Shown piece after piece: positions 49,367-61,500 of a DNA stretch of 64,000 bases. Positions within the stretch are counted from its first letter, which is position 1. Every line of letters starts with the position of its first letter. The stretch is from Rotaria socialis. Taxonomy: Eukaryota > Rotifera > Eurotatoria > Philodinida > Philodinidae. Below the pieces are notes generated by a model. It saw only the letters and a list, made by a program, of their open reading frames with translations. It was not told the DNA's origin and did not search any database. The translations under genes were made by a program, and so were the position numbers. Where the stretch lies: contig CAJNYU010000694.1 of the NCBI GenBank assembly GCA_905331475.1, forward strand, positions 248,001 to 312,000. The letters are read 5' to 3'.

Positions 49367-50830
49367 GGTGTTGAAGTTGAACGTGTTGATGGTGTCATTG
49401 GTTCATCTTTACATGATGATGATGATGATGATGGACCACCACTTGGTCCAGTGCCAGATCGATAGCCTCGATTTAAATGTCTTGTTATTAATAATTCTTC
49501 TCCTTCCACACCTATAAGAAAACAAAGATAGTATTATAAAAAAAAATGAATTTAAAAATTTAATTTCATACCAAATTCATTATAATCCATTTGTGTTGGT
49601 GATGCAGTTAATTGTACTTCACCAATACTACCAGTTAATTTCTTATTGGCAGATGATGGTAATGGATCTGGAATGAATTTTTCTGGTTGACCAACTTTAA
49701 ATAAACGTGGCACTGTGGACGATTCCATTCTAGGTGAAAGTAGTTTACCATTAGGTCCTAAATTGCCTCCTCCTGATGTTGTAGCTATGGGAGGTGTTAG
49801 TGATGATGGTGATGCTAATGAATAAGGTGGTGGCTGTCCGCGCATTTGATGAGCTTTTCCTTCGAGATGTTCCATTTGCATTTTAGTCCACTCTCTAACT
49901 GCTTGTGCTTGTGGATGATGTGGTGCTAATTGTCCGTATGGATCACCTGGACCTGGTCCATATTGTCCATGAAAACCAGGTGGCATTGGTCCATTCATAT
50001 ATCCATGTGGTGGACCGTTCATATCAAGCATCATTCCATCAGGTGGTCCTCGCATACCTGGCGGTAACATATGAGGTGGCGGTGGTCCGATGCCCATCAT
50101 ATGGTGTGGTGGACCAACGCCGTGTGAACTGTTCATCATCATCATTTGTTGTTGATGAGGATCAAGTGGACCACCGTTCATTGATGGTGGCATATTAGCA
50201 TTAGCAGCAGCTGCAGCTGCATTCGCTTTCGCTCTTCCACCCCGACCACGTCCACCCGTAATTTTTGTTTTCATTTCTTGTATTTTATCTAATTGATGCT
50301 TTCGATGTATTGCTCGTTCAGGTGTTAAATTTTCAATACCATCTGATGGTGGTTGACCCATACCCGACATGGGTTGCATACCACCCATACGCATACCAGG
50401 TGGTGGAGAACCATTCATCATAAGTGCACCTGGAGGTAAAAGATGATTGGGTGGAGGTAAACCACCAGATCCAGGCGTTAGACGACCGAAAGGTGGTTGT
50501 TGTTGATGAAAATGTGGATGTGACCAATTTGGTGGTGGTGGACCACCGCCACCATTATGCATTTGTAAATGCGGATTATGATGTGGTGGACCATGCATCA
50601 TCATTTGCATAGTTCGAGGCGAATGACATCCGGGTGGTAGATTCATATGCATTGGACCGCCAAGTGTTGAATTATGATTGTTATTTGAGAGAGACTACAG
50701 AGAAAAAATAGTAATAATCATCATGAAATCTATTGACTTTATATGAAACTCCAATGGGAGTTCTAATAGTTCTCGTATCCTTTTCTTCTTTGTCTACTCA
50801 ATTACAGACATTTCCCTTGAGTTTTCTCTT

Positions 50831-50864
<34 letters not shown>

Positions 50865-51819
50865 CATAACGTTTCATTTACAATTTTGTTTATTCTATTG
50901 TTCATGTATATTAAAATTTCAGCTTACAGATACATATTGAGCAGTACTTGGCAATGATTTATGATATTCAATTATATTTGGATGTTCATTTTTTAATACA
51001 GAATCTGCTGCTTCATTAGCTAATTGTGTTGTAAATACAAAGACTTGATTACTCGTTTGTAAATATGGACTATCACTGGTTATAGTATATTGATTTCGCG
51101 GTGACATAGACATATAAGATGATGACGATGGTGGTGGCGGGAGTAAAGATTGTTGTTGTTGTTGATGTAAAGATGGTGGTGGTGGTGGTGTTTGACGTGT
51201 CAGTAATAATGAATTAGGTGTATTACTACAAGTATTATGATTTGATGGAGCAAAATCATATGATACTTGGCCGATATCATTACCATTACGTGATGGTGTT
51301 AATGAACACGGGAGACCATTTGATAAAGCTACAATAAGTAAATGCTGTTTATTTCATAAGAAATAAAAATATATACTAACGAGTTCCTGTCCTACTATGT
51401 GATCTTTCAGAGTCTATTTGTTCAGTTTTTTGTGGTTTCAAATTGGATAAGGAATCGAAATCGACAGATGAAGGATCAATTAATTCATCTAATTTTCTTT
51501 TATTCGTTTTATTATTATTTGTTTGTACTGCTTGTCTTGAAACATATATATCAGAATATTGATTCATTGGAGAATCAGATGAAGAAATTTGCTGATGAGA
51601 TTCATTTGTATGTAATAACATTGTTGCTGGAGGTAATGTTCCACTTTCCATACCATTATTAACTAAAAACTAATTAAAATACATATCGATGAATGAAAAC
51701 GTTCAAAAAAAATATAAAAAAAAACTACTCATACCATTATTATCAACAGACGATCGTTGTTGGACAGTATTTAGTGAAAGTGATGCAGCCGATTTGGCTT
51801 TTTTGACGTTGTTTTTCAT
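48013..51819 (-). CDS. BCL9: BCL9/Legless-type beta-catenin co-activator
   Basis: Six exons in gene order: 51819-51735, 51662-51381, 51328-50928, 50694-49572, 49511-48811, 48750-48013 (3330 nt, 1109 aa). BCL9 links beta-catenin to Pygopus in the nucleus and so drives Wnt target genes. Two family hallmarks are seen. HD1, the Pygopus-binding segment, reads VFVFTTQLANEAADSVLKNE (from 218), close to VYVFTTHLANTAAEAVL of human BCL9. HD2, the beta-catenin-binding helix, reads ENLTPERAIHRKHQLDKIQE (from about 377), with the same LTxE..xHR...L..I pattern. The N terminus is basic (MKNNVKKAKSAASL), and the rest is Pro/Gly/Met/His-rich disorder as usual for BCL9. Exon 5 carries 47 Gln plus one Leu (49171-49314) and a short Asn run. 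The remaining length is compatible with the family. All phases close (1, 1, 0, 1, 0). No homologue search was possible, but the two motifs together are distinctive. Confidence 0.82.
49171..49314 (-). repeat. CAG/CAA tract coding polyglutamine in BCL9-like gene
   Basis: 48 codons on the minus strand, mixed CAA and CAG, giving 47 Gln interrupted by one Leu (CTA). The interruptions and mixed codons make it more stable than a pure CAG run. On the plus strand it creates a spurious valine/alanine-rich frame. Confidence 0.95.
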
Positions 51820-52002
51820 TGGTATTAATCATCTACATTTATTATTATTCAATCTGAAGTTAAAATTTTTCTGATTAGATTCAATAAAATCAACAAACAA
51901 GATAACATATTGTCGGACTTGTTTTTTTCCTTTATTCGTTTTTTGACGTCAAGCAAGCCAAAGTGCATGCACACTCGCGACACGTTCACGTACATACATC
52001 AT

Positions 52003-52062
52003 GAGAGAAGAAGAAGAGGAGGAGGAGGAGAAGAAGAAGAAGAAGAAGAAGAAGAAGAAGAA
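52003..52062. repeat. Purine tract (GAA/GAG)n
   Basis: About 60 bases of uninterrupted purines made of gaa, gag and aag triplets, about 180 bases upstream of the BCL9-like start codon. It is a classic triplex-prone homopurine run. It gives chance poly-Glu, poly-Lys and poly-Phe/Ser frames. Confidence 0.85.
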
Positions 52063-55000
52063 AAATGTCAAAAAAGAACAAACAACGGCTTGGTTCTTTC
52101 TCTCTCTTACGTTCAACCCGCCGTCCGATAGTACATTCCCTCTCCCCCCTTTCTGTTTTCTTCCATTCATCGTGCTCGATTGCCAGCTACATCTAGCAAC
52201 TGTTCAAATTTAGAAGAACATGAGAAAGAGGAGAGAGACAAGGGAAGGCATGCTTGCTTGCACGAGTGCATTGAACATCATTCTTGCTCCGAGCATATTA
52301 CACAAATAGTAAAGAAGAGGCGGGGACAGCATCAACGCTCTGCATCATGTGAAAGACGAACAAGAATAACAACAACAATAACAGATGCGTAAAAAACAAC
52401 ATCTTTACTGTGGCCTACTATGCTCGTTCTCGCTCGCGCGCTAAGATGTCTCTATTTCTTTTCAGTTTTTTTTCTTTTATCGTTCTTGTGTTGCTTCTTT
52501 CTTTTTTTTGCTCTGGCAAAGAACCTATAGTGCAGTACCGAACGCGAAAGAGCAAAAGATGGAAAACATTCTTCTTCTTTTTCTGCTCTGTTCTCATCAT
52601 GAAGTTTTTTTCCTTGTAGAGTAGTAGAAGCAGTACTACTGACAGTACTGTAGAATAATCAAATGAAACAAAGAGAAGAGAAAAGAAAAAAACGAAAGGC
52701 AGAAAAGGAAGAAAAAAATGCATACTACGACATCGTAGTAAAACAGTCGTCATCGTAGTCGTTATTGTATATAGTTTCTTTTTTTGGGAATGAATGGATG
52801 TATTAAGGTGTGAAAAGTCTAGTGTTGAATGACTGACTAGCTGTTCAACAGCGAAAAAAAAAAGAAAAAAAGAAATTCTTTTCTTTAGTAACATGTTCAT
52901 TTCCGAACGTGCATCTTACGCTTGCGTTCGCAATGCATGCAAGCATGAAATGACAATGAGATATCGACATACTCCCTAAGGTGTGCAACGCAAGAGGGAG
53001 AGAGAGAGAGACATAGCAAGTATAGTTGACCAAGCAAGAGCACTTTGTCGATATATGTGATGGTTCAAATAGAAAAAAAAACGAAGAAAAATGTTCGCCT
53101 CTAGTGACAATACAAGAACGGCAATACTTGTTGCTCTATACTGTAGTGACAATAGTGTGCCTGCTCGAGTGTAAGAAATGGTGGACAAGAAAAGTAGATC
53201 AAGTAGGCATCATCAAAATGATATGATCTATCGTGAATATGAATTAATATAAACATTATTTAATACATACTATACATTGAAACAAGACGATGAGCATTGT
53301 ATTATAAAAGATCTATCTCAGTATGTTATAAGACGGAAAACAAGAAATTTAATACCAACATTTATATGTAAACAAAGTGATAGATAATATTTCAATACCA
53401 TTCTGACCTGTTCTGTCAAGAATAAAGTTTTTTTTGTCTTTTTTTTCCTCTGAATACATGTTTAAAAAAAATCATATGCATACATACATACATTTATTTG
53501 TCCTTATTTGGACTTTTTTTTCTGTGTCTATTCATTCACTCATAAACAAGAAAGAAATTGTCTCCTACCATCGAATAAGCAGTAACGTAGTTCAAACAAT
53601 GTTGATGACAGAAGAAAAAAACCGCCTTACACACATACATGCACGGACAGGAAAAAAGAAGAAGAAAGGGTGATGTGTTAATAATACGTAGATCTTTTTG
53701 CTGCCACGGTGTATTCGATGCAACAAAAGAATGAAGAGAGAAGGAGAGATCGAGAATGAGTAGAGAGCGTATGAGAAAAGAAAAAGAAAGCAAGAAGGGG
53801 ACGCATTACAGGGAGAAGAAAACAAACAGGCAGCATGCCACTATTTGTCAAAGCGCGCGTAATAAAAGCGAGAGATACTTAAATATAAAGCAAGAAAAAA
53901 CCCTTAAGAAACTAACTAAACTATTTTTATGTTATAATTTGTCAATAAAAAGATATTTAAAATCGTGTAAATTTTTATTTTTAACTGTAAAAAATGATGA
54001 TCTTTGTTTTTTTTCTTTTAAAATCCTAGTTTTAATGCCTACCATTCATAGTTATTATTATGGTCGTATAATGTTTTTTTCTTCGAGAAAACGAAGAAGA
54101 AAAGACGGTAATGACTTGGACGACGGTGACAGAAGAGAAAAGAGACACCTCCGTATGTATTATGCTTCACTGATTTCGAACAAATGACGTAGGCTGGTAG
54201 GCAAGCAGAGACGCATACTCAATTGATAATGGCAAAAAGTTACTGTCATTACAAGTAATCATTTTGCTTTGTGATAAACACATGTGTCATCAAACATATT
54301 CGCATCTAATTGAAAAGATACTGATTTTTCTTTTGTTCAAGAAAAGAGTGTCATGTGTACTTTTGTTTTACGAATCAAATGAAGAAAGTAGAAAATGTAA
54401 GATAAATATATTGACTTTCTTTTTAACAGAACCAATGATGACGACAGTAACCTTGAGGGATAGAGAGTGAGACCATGCATTTCCACTCTAAACACTTGAC
54501 TCTTCGTTTTTTTTTCTCGTGAGAATAGATCGATGCGAACGATAGGTCCTGAACTTATCATCTCTTCTCTCTTTCCTTTTTCTTATCTTTTTTTTCTTCT
54601 TACTTATATGATTTTTCTGTGACGACAGACAGTTTTCTTCTCTTTTTTCTCCCTCGTCTAAACACCCACTTGCGCTCTTCCGCCATGATTCTTTTCTTTT
54701 TATTTTACTTCTCGCTCATTTTTGTTACTACAGGTTGTATTTGACAGTATGATCAACATATTTACAGTAACTTAAACTCATATCTAATCTATTTTCTACT
54801 GATTTCTTCTATAAAAAAAATTGTCTCATAACAAGAATGTAAAATTGATTGTCAATAATTAGAATCAATAAAATCTGATAAAACAATACAATTGACAATG
54901 AATATGACATAAGTATGTCAAGTAATTAATATTGATATAGTCGATAGACGACCTTATTCTTATACTAATCAACCGACCATGACACTCCTATTATTATGAA

Positions 55001-55293
55001 GTACGTTGTATGACAATAAATGAAAAGAAAAAAAAGGCGACTATATGCACGTTCATAATCTTTAAAAAAATATATTGTCATCAACTAAATTGCAACTATT
55101 AATAAACATAATTGTATGTTTTTTAATAAATAGATGGATGGAATTTTTTTACTAGTGGTGATCAATGATCTTTTCAAATCAATGAGTTGATTAATGATAA
55201 GTAATAAAATTCGAAAATATCTATGTTAGTATTTAAGAAATATTATTTTTTATTTTAATTCTATTGTATAGAACTAATTAATTGTTATAGACA

Positions 55294-55413
55294 ATGGCGA
55301 ATGAAGTCTTCGACAAATTATATTTACATTGTACTGCACTTGTACAAAACAAAGATTTCAAGGAACTGGGGAAACTTTTCCGAACTTACTTTTCTCAACG
55401 AAGAAAATTTTAG
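55294..55413 (+). CDS. Small ORF, 39 aa, unknown
   Basis: Reads MANEVFDKLYLHCTALVQNK and onward to a stop after QRRKF. Composition is balanced and helix-like (Leu, Phe, Lys), in contrast to the biased frames around it. It is preceded by ttatag that could act as an acceptor. No family recognised; it may be a gene fragment or a short gene. Confidence 0.2.
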   Translation: MANEVFDKLYLHCTALVQNKDFKELGKLFRTYFSQRRKF

Positions 55414-58400
55414 ATTCAAATACATGAACAAATATTTCATTCGAAACTAGACTCATATTCATATTGGGAGAGAAAAGAACGCCTAAATCCATTTGTTTAA
55501 AAAAAATACAATATTCACAGGTATTTTACCCGCCAATGTTTTATAGGTTATAACATGTCACCTCGAACATGATGACAAATTCGATTTATTTTTATAAGGT
55601 TCGAGTAACTTTTGCCGGAACTTTTTAACTCTAGTATAATAAAGAATAAAATTTCTTCAAGCACTAAAATTTTCAATTCGATAATTTTTTTGCTTAAAAA
55701 AAAAAGAAAGAACGTTCATGTGTGATTTCATCGTTATTGGTCCATGTAAACATACACTATCATGAACTTTTATATTCGTGTGACTAGTCGAAATTTTTTA
55801 TAATGTGAAAACATTTTTTCTTTCGAAAGTCAAAATAGTTAAAATTTAAAAATTCAATGAAAATAGCGTAAATAAATTCTTCAGACAAAAGTTTATTTCT
55901 CTCTAATCTGCATAGATTGAGATAATTCGAAATCAAATCAAATGAATAACTTTTGCTTCCAACCAATAATTAATATGAACGCGCAATAAAACAGCAGAGA
56001 TGCTTTTTATAATGATGTCCTCTAAGTCGTATTTGCCTCTTAGACTCGAGGGGCTGTACGTGACTTTACTGACGTTATCCGTTTTCTTTGAATAAAGAGA
56101 TTCATCAGACAGGAAGTAAGGAATCTCAGAGAAAAAATAACAATTCTTGAGTCAACAAAAACTAGAAGCCTCAAGGCTTATGAAACTGATTGTTGCTTCG
56201 GTACGACTACCGGAGATATTCTTGATTATAAACGGGTTTTTTTTCTTCATTTAGGGATTCAAATCAATATCAAATATTGGCAAGAAGAAACTAAAATAAA
56301 TGATTAACTAGGTGAAATAATCTTATGCAGATTCATTCGATCCTATAATATAGTTCTCTCCATGATTTAAATTGAGAAAATGTGACTATAGCTAGTCTCG
56401 CCTAATTCGTAGTTGTCTTCAGCCTATTTCTCATATGTTGACCTTATAAAAACTTAATTAACATACTCAGAAACTGAATATTTCTACGTGAGAGCGAAGC
56501 CTTAATGATACACATTACGTAACTGCAAACGTCAGGTCATGCACTTGCATTCTGATTTCAGTAAGAACACAAAAGAATAGGCTTCATTACATTTGCAAAG
56601 ATGTCTTTTCTATAAAAATATTCAAGTTACCTGTATCTTTGAATGAATTTTAGTAATAGGAACTACTAAAAAAAAGATTCTAAACTAATCATACCGATAG
56701 TTTTTTCGAATTCGAAAATTTTCGAAGAAAACATTCTTAACGTTGATATTCTTTGCAAGATCTCAAATTTTCTTAAAATATGAACAAAAGATTGAATATG
56801 TTATTGGTTTATAAAAATTAATCAATAGAATTGAAAATTAATACACTAGAGACATCTATAGACACGAATACTTTAGTTCTTCTTTTTTTTAGACAAGTAA
56901 AATTTTATTTTACAGTTTAATATTGAATTAATAGTTCACCGTTTTCTTATTAGTTACTATATAAAATATTCATTGGTTAGCATATAGTATTATGAATATT
57001 TCTCACTGTCAGCAGTGCTGCGACATTGAGAAAAAACAATCTCAAACTTATATTTCAGCGTCGAATAATAAATGAATATATTTATTTATTTTCCATGTAG
57101 ACTAATGATATGATCGTCATTTTCATAAAATAAAAATACACATAAAACTTGTTCTGGTAAGTAGATCAGAAGAATTCATCGTTTTCTCGTATAGTTATTG
57201 TTATTGATTTTTAGACTGTGCTAAAGTGCATGGTTCCGTGTCAATAGGGCAGGTAATAGAGAAATCTATTCTAGGAAATAGTTAGGTTCTAAATAAAAAT
57301 TTTCGTGACACTTACAAATGTAGCAGACATTAAACTTCCGTAATTATAGCTGGAAACTGAAGTATTTGTAATTAAAAGTTTTTACCTATATATAAATCTA
57401 AATTATGATGTATCAAAAAAAGGCTACTACAAGTTCAAGTGTTTTTGAATCATGTTTTAAGTAATTTTTCAAGAAACAAAAGAAAAAGTTTAGTGATTGT
57501 CAGCTGGATCATGAATCTCTACAAATATTCATATTTTCTATTTAGACATAATTCAATTTTTTGTTTGAAAACCATCTGTTTTTAAAGTCATTTTGATCAG
57601 ATTTTTTTAAAACTGTTTCCGAAAAGAAATAGAATAGTAACTCTTTGCATAGGTCACAGGTTAACAGACTATCTCTATTGTTTCTATAGTGGTTTTATTT
57701 TGTAATTATTCAAGATGGAAGGCTAGTTTAAAAACAAGTATTTAGTTGGAAATAGAATTTAACTTTTTATAACTGTCATTATATGTCGATACAATTATAA
57801 TAGATTTCAGTTTATCATATTAATAAATAGGATCGTTTAATTACATCAAATGGGCTTCTAAACGTTAAATCGATCTCAGTAGATTATATTTGAGAATTTA
57901 TTTGCATAATCTCTAGATAGAAATTTTTAATAAGTTATGATTTAACTTATTGAAAAAGTCAGTTTTTCACATGAAACAGAAATATTTCAAGATGTTCAGA
58001 ATTTATAAAAAAAGGATTGATAGAAGTATTCGTACTAAATTTCACTAGATTCAAGAGAATATGGGTAACCCTTGAAACGCAAGAGCGATACTGTGCACAT
58101 AGAAATCAATCGGATTTTTAATTTGTTTATAGATATATATCATTGTGAATCACTAGGGATAGAACGTTATCAGTAATCGCTTCGAGTTTTATGTCAATTT
58201 CAATCGGCTAGAATGAAATAATTTTTTAAGCATAAAATATTGCTCGATATCCAGAAATAAAATCGATCTGACTTTTAATTAAAAAAATCTTCTTTTACAC
58301 TTATCTGATGAATGTGTACTACCTTGTTTTCTATGCTAATAATTTTATTTTATCTCATTGACATTCATCAATCAAATAAATCTTGCACTTAACTAACAAT

Positions 58401-58515
58401 TAAATCTAACCACAAATTATTTTAATAGACATTAATGTTTCTTGTGAATTTGTTCTTTAAGATTAAATAATAGGATTATTTTCTTCGTTTTTCTTTTGCA
58501 GCAATCAAATAGACT

Positions 58516-61500
58516 ATGAATAAAGCATCAATCAAAGTGGAAGAACAAAATAAAAGAATGCGTATTCGTCAATTTTTTGTATGTAAATTTTTCAGTTATA
58601 TATCGTAAATTTTCGAATTCTTGTTTTTTAGTCGCCAATCGACGATCGATATGTGAACGGTATATGGAATACATCATTAAAAGCAGCTATTCAAGAAATT
58701 CAAAAAAAGAATAATAGTGGCTTAAGTTTTGAAGAGCTTTATCGTAACGCATATACTATGGTGCTGCATAAACATGGCGAAAAACTTTATACGGGCACAC
58801 GGGCTGTTGTTAGTGAACATCTTGTACAAAAAGTAAACAAAGGGAAAGTTCTTTTTTTTTTTATTAAATATTCTTTTCGAAATATTTAAAGGTCAGACAA
58901 GATGTTATTGATTCATTAAATAATAATTTTCTAGCAACGCTTAATGCAGCTTGGAATGATCATCGCACAGCCATGGTTATGATACGCGATATACTTATGT
59001 ATATGGATAGAGTTTATGTTAGTGGACAAAAACTTGAACCTGTTTATAATTTGGGCTTGATTTTATTTCGTGATAATGTTGTTCGTTATGAACGTATAAG
59101 AGATCATCTAAGACAAACTTTACTTGATATGGTAGCCAAAGAAAGACGAGGAGAAGTTGTTGAAAGGTATGTTTAGTTTATTTTATTTTTTTGCCTATCG
59201 TATGAGAATATTTTACATTTCACATATCTATTTTAATTATCCATAATTTTTCTCGTGAGTAATCATAGAAAATTTTAAAAAAAATGATTTAATTGAAATT
59301 AACAAATTATTTATTTAACCAAACTGAAAGTCTATAAAACACAATCACATAAAAACCTAATACTAGCGATAATTGCTGAATGTTTGTACCATTATATTTA
59401 CATTCAATTTGAATATCTCTCAATGCTGGACATTTATTTTCTTCATATAAACTACTCATTTTTTCAATTTTATGTGCACATGTACCATTAATAATACGAA
59501 ATGCTCCAGCATCAACAATACTACGTTGTATTTTACAATTAAAATTATAAAATAATTTTGATTGTTCAGCATAATAATTTTCAATAACAACAAGTATTAA
59601 ATTTGTTTTAACTAATGGTGTCACATAATATTGTCCACTCATACATGGACCATTGACTTCGCCAATAATTAGTTCTGACCATTTTAATTTTGATGATTGA
59701 ATCTTATAACGTACTTGATCTTGTATACAGCCATATTCATTCATAAATTGTGGTATAGGTCCTTTATTCTTATATTTATTATCGAGTTCTTCTGGATTTG
59801 CTGGTATACCTTTTAATGTAACTTTAGCTGATGGTTTACTAACATGACATGTTCCTTGAAATGTAATTGTTTCAGCTCGATCAAATAAACCATGTTTATA
59901 AATAAGATCAGTCATCACTTCTCCTTCTTTGTGACCAAGTGTTAATTGATTATAACGATTTTCATGAAACGATGATACATTAACAAAATCAGGGTCAACA
60001 ATTAAATAGCCTGAGTGATCAACAAGATAACAACGTGTTGAACATAATTTCGAAGGATTCGATGGACATGGATATGTAGAATCACATGAACGATGACCAT
60101 CCGATGCAACCATACGCTTCATGATTTCCGAATGAAATGAATTGTAACTTATATCTGTGCCTGTAACACCAATAATACGTTCCGTTGCACAGCGTAATTG
60201 TTTCGGATCAGGTCCGGGTGCAACACTTTGATAACAATAACCAGATAAACAATCAGAACCTCTTGAACATGGACAACCACCAGGAAATTTTGTTTTTGAT
60301 GAAGTTTGTTGAGTTTTTTGTTGACACGTTTCATTTGATATTGCTGGCATACCTGAAAATAAAACAAAAAGAAATCTCTTATTCATCTTCAATGCAATTG
60401 GTCATTTCTTTTATCGCTTTAAAACTCTTTCTTAAGCATACGGATAGAATTATAAATACAATAGTGTGCGTCGCATATATTTTTCTAACCTTCAAAAAGT
60501 GCTTGTGCTATTGTAATAACTTTTCCACCTCCGCTCAAATCTAAATAAGGCATTGATGCTGTTGTTCGATTTTGAAATGCAACAGCTCGTTTATACCAAG
60601 CACGCGATGTATGATCATAATCTCGCACAGATCTATGTGCTGGATATGTTCGAAAAACTCCTGTTCTCATTCCCACATATGTCCATATAATATCTTTTGT
60701 TAATTCAGCGGGTCGACGACGCCAAATTCTTTCAATTGGTTGTGATATAAGTACGTAAGCGCGTGTATTTTCATGAAATATTGCATTTTTTTGACTACAA
60801 CCTTTATCATCATCACTATGATTACCACGTTGATTTATATAAATATGTGCATTAATAGTTTTTTGTGCTAGATCATCATTATAGAAATATTCACTTGGAT
60901 CACAATAAACACGTGGTGCAAGCATAATTGATGAATACAAATAACTAACACGTACATCGTTATATTTTGGATCATTTATTTTCACCTTTATAATCAGGAA
61001 AATTAATTTTCATAGTTATGTTTTCACAAAACAAAATTACCTGGATATGTTCAAATTTTCCTGGTAAAACATGTCGAGCTTTTGTACTATTATATTCAAT
61101 GAGTAAATTGAAAAAGCTTTCATCGTACATTGATAAATTTTTTGGTTGTCGAACTTCACGAAATTTTTCATCAGATTCACCTAAACTAAATGCAAATACA
61201 TAATCTGTATTTTCAATTGGAGACCAATAATAAGTTCCAATACCTTAAAAATAAAATTGGATAAATAGAAAAAAAAACATGAAATTATTATTAGTTTATT
61301 TTTTTTCTCTACCAAATTCTCGTCGTATGGTTGCTCGATATGCATTTAATAATCGTTTTGAACCTCGTTGTCCTCGAAGCATAGTTGGTAAAATAATAGT
61401 TTGAAATTCTTCAGGTTGATTATTTGTCATTTCCAATTGTGTTATATGTGTAGAAATAGGATCTTCAATTGGTATGGTTGTTGATTTAAGACCAGGATGT

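Larger units (their letters stand above)
51820..58515. other. Low-complexity intergenic region between divergent genes
   Basis: 6.7 kb between the divergently oriented BCL9-like and CUL3 genes. 51,900-54,700 is full of purine/pyrimidine-biased tracts (gaa/gag, ct, poly-t). These produce many spurious frames such as 52418-52900 minus and 53756-54187 plus, which have the skewed composition of translated tracts. 54,700-58,500 is plain AT-rich sequence. Apart from the 39-residue ORF at 55294, nothing is supportable. Confidence 0.6.

Noticed and set aside
49158-49367. Valine/alanine-rich plus-strand frame
   Set aside because: It is the shadow of the polyglutamine-coding tract of the BCL9-like gene read on the opposite strand.
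52418-52900. 160-codon minus-strand frame, Phe/Leu/Ser-rich
   Set aside because: It is translation of pyrimidine tracts; composition is explained by DNA bias.
53756-54187. 143-codon plus-strand frame rich in Lys, Arg and Glu
   Set aside because: It lies in purine-biased low-complexity DNA, changes character abruptly along its length, resembles no family and has no splice partners.
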